Of a DNA stretch of 64,000 nucleotides, positions 39,731-48,509 are shown piece after piece. Origin of the DNA: Myxococcales bacterium (GTDB lineage Bacteria > Myxococcota_A > Polyangia > Polyangiales > Polyangiaceae). Every line of letters starts with the position of its first letter. The stretch's first letter is position 1. The translations under genes and the position numbers were made by a program. Below the pieces are notes generated by a model, which was given only the letters and a program-made list of their open reading frames with translations, did not search any database and was not told where the DNA came from. The stretch spans positions 186,001 through 250,000 of the forward strand of contig CAHJWM010000002.1 of the NCBI GenBank assembly GCA_903642325.1. The letters are read 5' to 3'.

Positions 39731-41612
39731 ACGGTGTGCGGCGCTAGGGGTGGGCATTGGTCTGTGCTGCCTGAGCGCGCGCGCGCGAGCGCTCGAGCCG
39801 GTGAGTGTTTTTGGCACGCCGGTGGCGTTCGACATCACCGAAAGCTCCAGCCTGCTCTACAACTTCGACAACCGGGACGCGCGCGAAAATCAAGTCCCGA
39901 CGCGCGCCAATGACAACTGGGGACTTTTTTACAACCGCATCAATGTGCTAGCGAATGGCGGCGTGTGGCAAGTCGGCCTGCGCGTCGATGACGCGTGGTT
40001 CTTCCGCTCCCCGAACGCCACGCAGATCGGGCTCGACCTAGTGGATAGCCGCCCGGGCGGCGTCACCTCCCCTTCCGCTCCGGCTTACTTTCGACAGAAG
40101 GTGAATGAAGCCGGGGTTGAGCTTTCGAATCGTTACATCAACTGGCTTTACCCGGCGAAGTACTATGCCACGTACACGACGCCGAACCTGGAGCTTGGCT
40201 TGGGCGACGGATACGTGTCGTTCGGGCGCGGCCTAGTGCTCAGCTTGCGCAAGCTGGACGAGCTCGCCAGCGATACGACGCTGCGCGGCGCCCGCATCAC
40301 GGCCCGAGTGCGCACGGGCTCGCTCTCGCTGCGCGCTACAGCCGTCGCCGGAACGCTAAACCCTCTGCGTATAGACCCTGCCAGTGGACGCTCGCTGGGC
40401 GTGGATGCGAGCGTGACGCCCGGCTTCGTGTCGGTGCTGGAAGCGGGGATGCCGCGCGCGCTGAGCACGGATTTCGCGCCCAATACCGGCAATTGCGCGA
40501 CCTTCGCCACGTGCAGCTTTGCGCCGGATCAGATTTTCGGAGCCCAGCTCGAGCTCAGCCACCGGTCGGCCAAAATCGCGGTCCAGGGGTCGCTGCTCGA
40601 GCGCAGCACGCCGCTCGCCAATGACATCGTACGCAGCTCGACGAGCATGGCGACCGGCAGCGCCTCGCTCGAGCTCGCGGATCTATCCGGACATGGCAAT
40701 GCCTACCTGGAAGTGGCCCTCCAACATTTGACGCCCGCCGACCGCTCCACCCCCCAGCTCGCGCCGGGTCAAGCCGTGTATCTGAGCGTGAGCTTGTTGG
40801 AAGGGCCGCTCAGCTTTCTGTTCGAGGGCAAGCATTACCGTCGCTTCTTTCCGCTGCTCGCCAACGTTAGCCCGGTGCGCGCGCGCGAGCTCAGCACGCT
40901 GTCAGCCAGCGCGCCCCCGACCACCGAAGCATTATTCCTCGACACCGAATTCGAGAGCTTCAATACGTGTGTCACCGGCGGCCGCCTGCGCTCCGATCTC
41001 GCGCTCTCTAGCACCGCCGCGGTCTACGCTTGGGCGGGTTACTACGAGTCATTCGCGGAGTCGGCCTCCAACGACGCCTGCCAAGTGAGCCGCGCCACGC
41101 GCAATCGCATCGTCGACAGTGCGACTGGCTTCGAGCTGCACAGCCGAGATCGGCGCTTCAAGGCCGACATATCGGTGGGCAGCCGCCTCGACACCGCGGA
41201 CCGAGAGCTCTCGACCGATAGCGGGAACACGCGCGTCTTTTACCGAGAGGTCTACACACGCCATAAAGCGGCCCTCAGCCTGGGCGGGCCCTTCGCGTTG
41301 GAGCTTCAGGGGTGGCACCGCCGTCGCCATCAAACCGTTGGCGGGCCGGAAGCGCCCTGGAGCGAGGGCGACGAGCTGCTGGGCGTCGATTACGCCGCGC
41401 GCTGGTCGGTCGCGCTGGGTTTTTCTTACGACACCAACCCCGCGGTGCCGAAAAGCTACGTCAACGGCCAGGTCGGCTACCGGCTGAGCTCCGACTCGAA
41501 CCTGTCGCTGTTCGTCGGGCAACGCCGTGGGGCGCTGCGTTGCGTGGGCGGCGTGTGCCGCGTGTTCCCGCCCTTCGAAGGCGCTGCCCTGGACCTGACG
41601 CTGCGCTTCTAA
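39711..41612 (+). CDS. Outer-membrane beta-barrel protein, DUF6029-like
   Basis: 633 residues. ATG 39711 starts a signal peptide (RCAALGVGIGLCCLSARARA). The mature part has barrel features: NDNWGLFYNRINVLANGGVW, alternating strands, TTPNLELGLGDGYVSFGRGL, KHYRRFFPLLANV, and a C-terminal strand ending in Phe (ALDLTLRF). The layout resembles DUF6029-type barrels, which in Bacteroidetes often sit beside redoxin lipoproteins; this comparison is from memory. The coupled redoxin gene upstream supports a barrel-lipoprotein complex. It is convergent with the TlpA-like gene, with 12 bp between the ends. Confidence 0.8.
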   Translation: MLRWPIKRCAALGVGIGLCCLSARARALEPVSVFGTPVAFDITESSSLLYNFDNRDARENQVPTRANDNWGLFYNRINVLANGGVWQVGLRVDDAWFFRSPNATQIGLDLVDSRPGGVTSPSAPAYFRQKVNEAGVELSNRYINWLYPAKYYATYTTPNLELGLGDGYVSFGRGLVLSLRKLDELASDTTLRGARITARVRTGSLSLRATAVAGTLNPLRIDPASGRSLGVDASVTPGFVSVLEAGMPRALSTDFAPNTGNCATFATCSFAPDQIFGAQLELSHRSAKIAVQGSLLERSTPLANDIVRSSTSMATGSASLELADLSGHGNAYLEVALQHLTPADRSTPQLAPGQAVYLSVSLLEGPLSFLFEGKHYRRFFPLLANVSPVRARELSTLSASAPPTTEALFLDTEFESFNTCVTGGRLRSDLALSSTAAVYAWAGYYESFAESASNDACQVSRATRNRIVDSATGFELHSRDRRFKADISVGSRLDTADRELSTDSGNTRVFYREVYTRHKAALSLGGPFALELQGWHRRRHQTVGGPEAPWSEGDELLGVDYAARWSVALGFSYDTNPAVPKSYVNGQVGYRLSSDSNLSLFVGQRRGALRCVGGVCRVFPPFEGAALDLTLRF

Positions 41613-41624
41613 GCGAGAAGCCGC

Positions 41625-42161
41625 TCAGGGCGCGGGCTCTGCCAACGCCGCGACGATATCCGGCTCCACGTCGCTCGCGCCGCCCGTGGTGTAGCCCTCT
41701 TGCTTCCTCAAAATGCGACCGTTACGCCCGATGAGCACGCTGTACGGCGCGCTCGTCTTGGGATTGTACAGCGCGACCACGCGCGTCTCTTGGTCGAGCA
41801 AGATCGGAAAGCTGACCCCGAGCTTCGATACGGCGGTCTTCACCTGGGCGATCGATTCGGGGCCATCGATATCGATGCCGAGCACGACGAAGCCCTCGCT
41901 CTTGTGCCGCCGATAGAGCGCGTCCAAATGCGGCATGCCGGCCAGGCAGGGCTCACAAAAGGTGGCCCAGAAATCGAGCAGCACGACCTCCTTGCCCAGG
42001 TGCTCGCTCAGGCGCTCGCTTCGCCCGTCCACCGTCGAGAGCTCGAAGTCCGGCGGGGTCACTTGGCTCGTGCCACTCGAGCCAGGCCGCCCTGCGCCGC
42101 CACAGGCGGCGAGCGCGCCGCCCAAAAGCGCGAATCCGATGACGGAGCGCCGGGACGTCAC
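41625..42161 (-). CDS. TlpA-like thiol-disulfide oxidoreductase lipoprotein
   Basis: 178 residues. The signal includes LGGALAACGG (Cys20 lipidated); an SRR at residues 3-5 near the start is compatible with either Sec or Tat export. The thioredoxin fold contains LLDFWATFCEPCLAGMP with redox Cys69/Cys72, and VLGIDIDGP. GTG 42161 overlaps the stop of the upstream redoxin lipoprotein gene (GTGA). It is the second extracytoplasmic thioredoxin-fold protein of this two-gene unit; a partner-exchange pair is plausible. Confidence 0.92.
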   Translation of the reverse strand: MTSRRSVIGFALLGGALAACGGAGRPGSSGTSQVTPPDFELSTVDGRSERLSEHLGKEVVLLDFWATFCEPCLAGMPHLDALYRRHKSEGFVVLGIDIDGPESIAQVKTAVSKLGVSFPILLDQETRVVALYNPKTSAPYSVLIGRNGRILRKQEGYTTGGASDVEPDIVAALAEPAP

Positions 42162-42880
42162 AGCTTGTTCAGCTGCGTCTGCACCGAATCCCAATACGTG
42201 CTGCTGTAGCCCATGGTCACGGAAACGATGGTCATGGTTCGCACGTTGATCAACATGTTGAGCGGCGTGGCATCGGAATCGAAGTAAGCGCCCATCTTGA
42301 AGCTCGGGTCCAACACCAACGGGAACTTCACATCGTGGTTCGAAACCGAGCCCCAACGACTCAGATCCAGCGGCTGCGCCGGATAGTATGCGTTGTCCTC
42401 GAACAACGTACCCAAGAACTCCACGCCTTTAGCCTTGTACGTGGCGTAGGTCCCATTCGCGTTCATGTCCTGATACTCGGCCCGGCAGACACCACACCAA
42501 ACCGCCGAAGCATTGATCGCGAGCAACTTCACACTCGAATGCCCATCGGGATCATAAAAGTCCGACAGGCGCACGGTCTCGAACTGCTTCGTGTCGTACG
42601 CAGCCGCGTCGGGGTGCCTCCAACCCAGAAACGTGAGGTTTTGAATCGTTGCGCCGCGACCGGTCCCGTACGGGCCAGCCGGGTACGCGACGTAGATCGA
42701 CGCCGGCTTGGTGAGATCAACCGCCGGGCTGCCCGCCGCGGTGCCCGCGCTCGACGCCGCCGGGCTGCCTGCCAGCTCGTTTTCGCCTGGCGCCCCAGTG
42801 AGCGGACTGCTGGAGCAAGCGAGGCCAACAGCGGCGAAGCTCGAGACGGCGAACAGGACTAGAGCAATCGGCTGTTTCAT
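42158..42880 (-). CDS. Redoxin-type lipoprotein
   Basis: 240 residues. The signal ends VGLAC (Cys22). A Ser/Ala/Gly linker leads to the shared YPAGPYGTGRGATIQNLTF segment and a thioredoxin fold with AINASAVWCGVCRAEYQ, redox Cys129/Cys132. It is paralogous to the redoxin at 39068-39730. It is the first gene of a two-gene reverse-strand unit with the TlpA-like protein, and is divergent from the Cys-rich lipoprotein gene (64 bp), so the three may share one regulatory region. Confidence 0.9.
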   Translation of the reverse strand: MKQPIALVLFAVSSFAAVGLACSSSPLTGAPGENELAGSPAASSAGTAAGSPAVDLTKPASIYVAYPAGPYGTGRGATIQNLTFLGWRHPDAAAYDTKQFETVRLSDFYDPDGHSSVKLLAINASAVWCGVCRAEYQDMNANGTYATYKAKGVEFLGTLFEDNAYYPAQPLDLSRWGSVSNHDVKFPLVLDPSFKMGAYFDSDATPLNMLINVRTMTIVSVTMGYSSTYWDSVQTQLNKL

Positions 42881-42944
42881 GCTGTCGACCTGAGGGTAAA
42901 CGAATGGAGAGAGACGTGGCTCTCGAGCGACGAAAACGAGTACT

Positions 42945-44147
42945 ATGAAACACGGTAGCCCCGTGGACCGCCCCGTCAAGCGCAGCCCTTTCTTCCACCC
43001 GGTTTCAGGTTTGATTTACAGCCTGATTCTGCTGCTCGCGGTCCTGTTCGCGGGGTCTGCGTGCTCGAGCAGTACGTGTTTGGAGGCAGATTGTCGAACA
43101 TCCGCCACTCCGACGGACGGCGACGGGGGCGCGTCGGACGCCCCGCTCCCGGTGAGTCGACAGTGCAGCGCAAACGCAGACTGCGAGGGCGCGGGCGGCC
43201 AGTCGTGCATCGATGGCACGTGCCAAGTCGCCTGCACTTCGCACTTCGACTGCCAGGGCTTCGGCGAATGCGTCAGTGCCGTCGACGCCAGCGGTGTAGC
43301 CGGTCATTTTTGCGACTCGCGTCACCCGCAGAAGCCGGGCCAATTTTACACGCGCTGCCCAGGCGGCGATGCCGACTGCGATGGCGCGAGCGGCTTTCTA
43401 TGCATCGGCGCGGGAGCCGATGACGTAGAAGCGTACTGCACTTCGGATTGCAAGGGCGACACGGACTGCGCGGACGGCTTTGCTTGCAGCCCGCTCGTGC
43501 GCTCACCCTGCGCGGACGCCTGCAACGTGAGCGGTGTCCCCAAGGACCGGCAGTGCGTGCCCGCCGCCCAGATCGGTGTTGGCAAGCCGTATCAGTGCGG
43601 CAGCCGTGGTCCGATGCGCAACGTTTGCCGGCCCCGCGAATTCTGTAGCAGCTGCGAGACGGACACCGATTGCCTCGCTCGAAGCGATCAAATCTGCGCC
43701 AAAGACAAAAGCGGTGCCAAGATCTGCACGCAGCGGTGCGATCTCAAGCATCCATCTTGCCCTTGGGGCAACGCCGGCACGTGCGGGTTGTGGGACACGG
43801 ACCTCGGGCTCGCCACCTGCGCCCACAAATTCGGAAAGTGCACGGGCCGTGGCAAGGGCTGCGAGCCGTGCCTGAAAGACGCAGATTGCGGCGCGAAGAA
43901 CGCCTGCACCTCCTCCGAGTTCACCGGCGAGAAATGGTGCGTGGACTTCAGCGTCAGCTGCAGTTGCGCCGGTGGTACTGACGCCAACGGCATTTGCGAC
44001 GGGGGTGGCTGCCCACTCAGTCCGAGTCAGCTCGTCATGCAGTGCGTCGACACGTCCACCACCGGCGCCGCAGGGGTGTGCGTCGGCGCGGACACTGCGA
44101 GCGCACTGGGCTCCTCACAACAGAGCGGCTGCTGGCCGGCCAAGTAG
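42945..44147 (+). CDS. Cys-rich secreted lipoprotein (45 Cys)
   Basis: 400 residues. A hydrophobic signal (YSLILLLAVLFAGSAC) ends in the lipid Cys. I count 45 cysteines in total, in repeated units such as CSANADCEGAGGQSC, CKGDTDCADGFAC and CLKDADCGAKNAC, resembling the small disulfide-knot repeats of myxobacterial Cys-rich proteins. No catalytic motif is seen. Its position beside three thioredoxin-fold lipoproteins suggests it is a folding substrate or a metal/thiol carrier. Confidence 0.85.
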   Translation: MKHGSPVDRPVKRSPFFHPVSGLIYSLILLLAVLFAGSACSSSTCLEADCRTSATPTDGDGGASDAPLPVSRQCSANADCEGAGGQSCIDGTCQVACTSHFDCQGFGECVSAVDASGVAGHFCDSRHPQKPGQFYTRCPGGDADCDGASGFLCIGAGADDVEAYCTSDCKGDTDCADGFACSPLVRSPCADACNVSGVPKDRQCVPAAQIGVGKPYQCGSRGPMRNVCRPREFCSSCETDTDCLARSDQICAKDKSGAKICTQRCDLKHPSCPWGNAGTCGLWDTDLGLATCAHKFGKCTGRGKGCEPCLKDADCGAKNACTSSEFTGEKWCVDFSVSCSCAGGTDANGICDGGGCPLSPSQLVMQCVDTSTTGAAGVCVGADTASALGSSQQSGCWPAK

Positions 44148-44149
44148 CG

Positions 44150-44183
44150 CGCGGCGGGCGTTTTTTTTGGGGTACCCGCCGCG
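44150..44183. repeat. Inverted repeat with a T8 loop
   Basis: CGCGGCGGG (44150-44158) pairs perfectly with CCCGCCGCG (44175-44183); the 16-nt loop contains T8 (44161-44168). It starts 3 bp after the stop of the Cys-rich gene. It is not a canonical terminator, since the T-run is inside the loop, but it may still end transcription. Confidence 0.4.
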
Positions 44184-44258
44184 TCCCGCTCTGAGACGAG
44201 GCGACGGCGGTAGTGGGCCTCAACTTTTGCCCCGTCCCTGCCGTTGTTCGGCTCAGAT

Positions 44259-45521
44259 ATGTCGGTTGCGCAAAACCTCGAGTCGCGTTTGGTATTGGAC
44301 GGCAAGTACGCGTTGCTGCGTGAGATTGGTGCGGGCGCGAGCGGCACGGTGCATGAGGCAGAGCACTTGGTCGTCGGAAAGTTCGTCGCCATCAAGGTAA
44401 TGCGCCGAGAGGCATTCGCCGATCCATCGCATCGCGATCAATTCGTCACCGAAGCCCGCGCAGCCGCGCGCATCGCCCACGCCAACGTCGTCGATATCCA
44501 CGATCTCGGTCTGACGCCGGACGGGGTCCCTTACCTGGTCATGGAGCTCCTACGCGGCGAGACGCTCGAGGACATCCTCGACGCGCGCGGCGCGCTGCCC
44601 GCGAGCTACGCCTGCGAGCTCATGCTGCAGGTGCTCGCCGCGTTGTCGGCGGCGCACGCCCAAGGTTTTTTGCACTGCGACTTGAAGCCCGCGAACGTGA
44701 TGATCACTCATCCTCGTCCCGATCGGCCGCACGTCAAAGTGCTGGACTTTGGCATCGCGCGACGCATGCACGACGCCGACGGTAGCGTCGCTCGCGGCTC
44801 GGGAGGCACACCCATGTTCATGGCGCCCGAGGCGGCACGCGGTGAGGCAGTGGACGCGCGCAGTGACATCTACTCGGCCTCGGCCATGCTCTACGCCATG
44901 CTGACTGGCCGTGACCCCTACCAAGGCAAGACCGCAGGCGCGGTGCTGCAGAAGGTCGTCGCGGGCGACTTCGAGCCACTGTGTCAGGTCAATCCAATGG
45001 TGCCTAAGCTGCTCGCCGCCGTGGTCGAGCGTGGCATGGCGCTCGAGCCACGTCGCCGCATCGACAGCGCCGAGGAATACGCGGAGCTATTACACCCGTT
45101 CGTCGGCGCTGCCGCCCAGGCGCTCTCACTCGGCCCCCAACGCCGCATGTTCAGTGACCCGATCCCGCTGATCGCGACGCCGCGTGAGGTCATCATTCAA
45201 GAGTCACTGTGCCCCGACCCGCCCCCGCGAGAATCGTCGGTGAGGCCAATTCGTTTGGCCTCCTACGATCGCGGCGTTACCGACTCGCTGCTGGTTGCGC
45301 CGCGCTTTCCGCGTTCGGCGAGCACGCCGCGTTTGGAAGCCGGCACGGACTTCATGCCCTCGCAAGGCGAGCCCAAGTGGCGCGAGGCGGAAGAGCGTGA
45401 TTCTCCGACTCGGCCAGCACGAGTCTCGGGCGCCGGGCGTAACGCCTGGCCCGCCCTTGTCGCGACGGGCATCGGCTTCGGGATTGGCGTCCTCATCGCT
45501 TGGCTATCCGGCGCGCTTTAA
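44259..45521 (+). CDS. Transmembrane Ser/Thr protein kinase, non-RD type
   Basis: 420 residues from ATG 44259 (TTG 44244 also possible). The kinase core has IGAGASGTVHEAE, VAIKVM, the catalytic loop LHCDLKPANVM in which the usual HRD Arg is Cys140, LDFGIARR, and FMAPEAARG. The Asp, Lys and Asn needed for catalysis remain. A Pro/Ser-rich linker leads to a single C-terminal membrane helix (WPALVATGIGFGIGVLIAWL) with no periplasmic domain. The HRD Arg normally docks the activation-loop phosphate, so activation may differ from its neighbours. Confidence 0.92.
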   Translation: MSVAQNLESRLVLDGKYALLREIGAGASGTVHEAEHLVVGKFVAIKVMRREAFADPSHRDQFVTEARAAARIAHANVVDIHDLGLTPDGVPYLVMELLRGETLEDILDARGALPASYACELMLQVLAALSAAHAQGFLHCDLKPANVMITHPRPDRPHVKVLDFGIARRMHDADGSVARGSGGTPMFMAPEAARGEAVDARSDIYSASAMLYAMLTGRDPYQGKTAGAVLQKVVAGDFEPLCQVNPMVPKLLAAVVERGMALEPRRRIDSAEEYAELLHPFVGAAAQALSLGPQRRMFSDPIPLIATPREVIIQESLCPDPPPRESSVRPIRLASYDRGVTDSLLVAPRFPRSASTPRLEAGTDFMPSQGEPKWREAEERDSPTRPARVSGAGRNAWPALVATGIGFGIGVLIAWLSGAL

Positions 45522-45532
45522 ACGCCGTCAAT

Positions 45533-45561
45533 TTGACAGACTGCGGGTTCGGCTCTACGCC
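45533..45561 (+). promoter_or_regulatory. Candidate promoter of mrp
   Basis: A perfect -35 box TTGACA (45533-45538) with a 17-nt spacer to a weak -10 (TACGCC, 45556-45561). Transcription would start only a few bases before ATG 45571, giving an almost leaderless mRNA. Confidence 0.35.
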
Positions 45562-45570
45562 CGGGCGTCC

Positions 45571-46446
45571 ATGAGCGATCAGCCCTACGCCGCGCGAGAA
45601 ATCGGACCGGATGACCCGGTGCCCGGGGTCAAGCACGTGATCTTGGTGATGAGCGGCAAGGGCGGTGTTGGCAAGAGCACGGTTGCGAGCAACTTGGCCC
45701 TCGCGCTCTCTCGCATGGGCCACGCCGTGGGGCTGTTGGATGCCGACATTTATGGCCCCAGCATTCCGACCATGTTCGGGATCACGGGTCAGCCAGTCAG
45801 TGACGGTAAGCAGATCCAGCCTCTGGAACGCTTCGGCATCAAGCTGATGAGCATCGGTTTTCTGCTGGAAGACCCGAAGTCCGCGATCGTTTGGCGCGGC
45901 CCGATGCTTCACGGAGCCCTGTTGCAGTTCCTGAAAGACGTGAGCTGGGGCACGCTCGATTACCTGCTGCTCGACCTACCGCCGGGAACCGGCGACGTTG
46001 CGCTCACGCTGTCACAAAAAGTCCGCAGCACTGGCGCGGTGATTGTGACCACGCCGCAGGAGGTGGCCCTGCAGGACGTGTACAAGTCGGTTTCGATGGC
46101 CCAGAAGGTCGGTATCCCATTGCTCGGGGTGGTCGAGAACGAGAGCTACTTCCTCTGCGACGGCTGCGAAAAGCGTCACGAGCTGTTTGGCAGCGGCGGA
46201 GGCCAACGGATTGCGGACTTCGCCAAAGCACCGCTACTGGGTCAAATCCCTCTGCACCCTTCGGTGCGGCAGTGGGGTGACGCAGGCATCCCCGTGGTGC
46301 AAGCGGCCCCCGAGTCCGACACCGCACAGGCCTTCGTCGCGGTGGCGAGCAAGCTCGTCGACAACCTGCAGCAGGGGGAGCCGGAGCCTGAGCTCCTGAT
46401 CGACCGCAGCGGAGGCGTCAACCGCCGCCTGCCGATCGCGCGCTGA
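45571..46446 (+). CDS. mrp: Mrp/ApbC-type Fe-S cluster carrier ATPase
   Basis: 291 residues of the Mrp/NBP35 P-loop family. The deviant Walker A is SGKGGVGKS (28-36), followed by LLDADIYGPSIP, WRGPMLHGALLQFL, DYLLLDLPPGTGD and the bridging Cys pair in FLCDGCEKRHELFG (Cys196/Cys199). It binds a [4Fe-4S] cluster and delivers it to apo-proteins. The N-terminal MIP18/DUF59 domain found in many bacterial Mrp proteins is absent. Cytosolic. 52 bp follow the kinase stop, with a candidate promoter in between. Confidence 0.95.
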   Translation: MSDQPYAAREIGPDDPVPGVKHVILVMSGKGGVGKSTVASNLALALSRMGHAVGLLDADIYGPSIPTMFGITGQPVSDGKQIQPLERFGIKLMSIGFLLEDPKSAIVWRGPMLHGALLQFLKDVSWGTLDYLLLDLPPGTGDVALTLSQKVRSTGAVIVTTPQEVALQDVYKSVSMAQKVGIPLLGVVENESYFLCDGCEKRHELFGSGGGQRIADFAKAPLLGQIPLHPSVRQWGDAGIPVVQAAPESDTAQAFVAVASKLVDNLQQGEPEPELLIDRSGGVNRRLPIAR

Positions 46447-46541
46447 ACGGAGCTGCAGCACCAACGACGAGACAAACAAAGCCGCGCCGGGGAGATTGGC
46501 AGGCGGCGACAAGAGAGATATAGGGCAGTCGCCCCATCGCC

Positions 46542-48314
46542 ATGACGTCCACCGACACTATTCCAAGCGACGCTCCTTTTACACCTGGCGCCGATCACGC
46601 GAGCGAGAGTGCGGCGGCAGCCGCCCCGCCGGCCATCGTCGAGCCCATTCCGCCCGTGACGGCTCCTCGCGAGCACGCAGAGGCAGCCGTGACCGACGAA
46701 GTCATCGCTGATGACGGCGACACAGAAGAGGGAACCGAGGAGAGTGAGATCGAAGGCAATGACGCGGCCGTGAGCGAAGGGGCGGCGGCGGCCGTGCCCG
46801 GCGACAGGCCCAAGAAGAAACGTCGTCGCAAAAAGAGGCGTTCGGGCACGGGCGGCAGCGAATCACGTGACGCGCGTCCCGAGGGCTCGGTAGCGCGACC
46901 GCAGCATCACCGCGCCAGCGATCGCGCGCCGTTTCATACCGGCGAAGAAGTGTTCGGCAAAGTCACCGCCGTGCTGGAGACCGCAATCATGGTCGATCTC
47001 TCCGGCAAGGCCCTGGCCATCTTCGATCGCAACGAGATGGAGCCGGACGACCTCGTCCCGACCGTCGGGGATCGCTTCGTCGCGCGAATTCACAACGACG
47101 GCCTTCGCGGTGGCCTCGTCGTTTTGACTCGCAAACCGTTGCGAGAAGAAGAGTCGAAGCCCAAGGTCGAGCAGGCGGCCAAGGACGGAACGCCGGTCGC
47201 GGGGCTCGTCACCGGCGTGATTAAAGGCGGCGTCGAGGTGGACATCGACGGTCTGCGCGCGTTCGCGCCTGCTTCCGGCATGGATCTGCACCCGGCCAAC
47301 GCGAATTTCGCCGTCCTTGTCGGCCAGCGCGTCGAGTTCAAAGTCGTCCAGTACGAAAAAGGCGGTCGCGACGTCGTGGTCTCGCGCCGACCGATGCTCG
47401 AGGCGGAGGCACACGAACGCCGCAAGCATGCCATCACTCTGCTGCAGGAGGGGCAAGTGATGAACGGCATCGTTCGTACGGTCGTCGAGTGGGGTGCGTT
47501 CGTGGCCCTGCCGGAAGCCGAAAATTTGGAAGGGTTGGTCCATGCCTCCGAGGCCAGCCACGATGCGCGTGTGCCCCTGACCGAGCTGTTTCGCTCGGGC
47601 GAACGCATCGAGGTCAAAATAATCAAAGTCGACGAGCGCGGTAAAATTTGGCTCAGCCGCAAGGCGCTGGTCGAGGACCCCTGGTCGATCGCCAAGCAAA
47701 AGTACGCGCAAGGGTCGCAGCACAAAGGCAAGGTCAGCCGTCTGGAAAAGTTCGGGGCCTTCGTGGAGCTCGAGCCCGGAGTCGAAGGCTTGTTGCATGT
47801 CTCGGATCTCTCGCTCGAGCGCATCGAGCATCCGGAGGCCGTACTGAAGCTCGGGCAAGAGGTGGAAGTGGTCGTGCATCACTTCGACCCGCGTTCGAAA
47901 AAGCTCACCTTTCACTTGGCGCCATCCGGTGAGCACGCTGGCGAGGCTCCGCAGAAAATCGTGCGCAACGCGCTCGTCAAGGCGGAGGTGGTCAAGGGCG
48001 AAGCCGCCGGCGTGCTCGTCCGATTGATGGGTGTCACGGGGCGGGCAGCGCGTGGCTTCATACCTGGCGCCCAAACTGGCACCGCGCGCGGTACGGACCT
48101 GCGCAAGGTATTCAAGCCCGGCACGGTGCTGGATCTGAAGGTCGTGGACCTCGATCCTAGGAGCGGCGAGCCGAAGCTCAGTCTTCGCGGCTTCAAAGAG
48201 GATGAAGAACGCCGAGCCCACAAGGAGTATCGCGCGAAGCTCAAAGCCGAAGGCGGTTTTGGAACGCTCGGGGACCTGCTCAAGGCCCGCCTGGGCGCAA
48301 GCGATTCGAAGTGA
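46542..48314 (+). CDS. Multi-S1-domain RNA-binding protein
   Basis: 590 residues. An acidic/Ala-rich disordered start leads to a basic patch (PKKKRRRKKRRSG) at about 88-100, then five S1 OB-folds: GEEVFGKVTAVLETAIMVDL, VAGLVTGVIKGGVEVDIDGL, MNGIVRTVVEWGAFVAL, KGKVSRLEKFGAFVELEPGV and a more diverged last copy. It resembles ribosomal protein S1 but has an unusual charged leader, so it is probably a second S1-like translation or RNA-decay factor. ATG 46542; 95 bp after mrp. Confidence 0.88.
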   Translation: MTSTDTIPSDAPFTPGADHASESAAAAAPPAIVEPIPPVTAPREHAEAAVTDEVIADDGDTEEGTEESEIEGNDAAVSEGAAAAVPGDRPKKKRRRKKRRSGTGGSESRDARPEGSVARPQHHRASDRAPFHTGEEVFGKVTAVLETAIMVDLSGKALAIFDRNEMEPDDLVPTVGDRFVARIHNDGLRGGLVVLTRKPLREEESKPKVEQAAKDGTPVAGLVTGVIKGGVEVDIDGLRAFAPASGMDLHPANANFAVLVGQRVEFKVVQYEKGGRDVVVSRRPMLEAEAHERRKHAITLLQEGQVMNGIVRTVVEWGAFVALPEAENLEGLVHASEASHDARVPLTELFRSGERIEVKIIKVDERGKIWLSRKALVEDPWSIAKQKYAQGSQHKGKVSRLEKFGAFVELEPGVEGLLHVSDLSLERIEHPEAVLKLGQEVEVVVHHFDPRSKKLTFHLAPSGEHAGEAPQKIVRNALVKAEVVKGEAAGVLVRLMGVTGRAARGFIPGAQTGTARGTDLRKVFKPGTVLDLKVVDLDPRSGEPKLSLRGFKEDEERRAHKEYRAKLKAEGGFGTLGDLLKARLGASDSK

Positions 48315-48509
48315 ACAGCATCTGGAAGTAGCGCTAGGCTTCCGAAACTCCGTGACTTTTTTCGGTGCGCCAGCGTCCTTCCCGCGCGCCGCGCGCGCTC
48401 CGGCCCCAAGGCTTCGGCAGGCTCCGTTGTCTGACCGAGCGTGCTACTCTATCTTGGACCAAGGCTGCCTACCGAAGAGGTCTCCGCGCGAGCGAACGCG
48501 CGCATAGCG

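Noticed and set aside
46863-48221. 452-codon minus-strand frame within the S1-domain gene
   Set aside because: Antisense shadow of five recognisable S1 domains.
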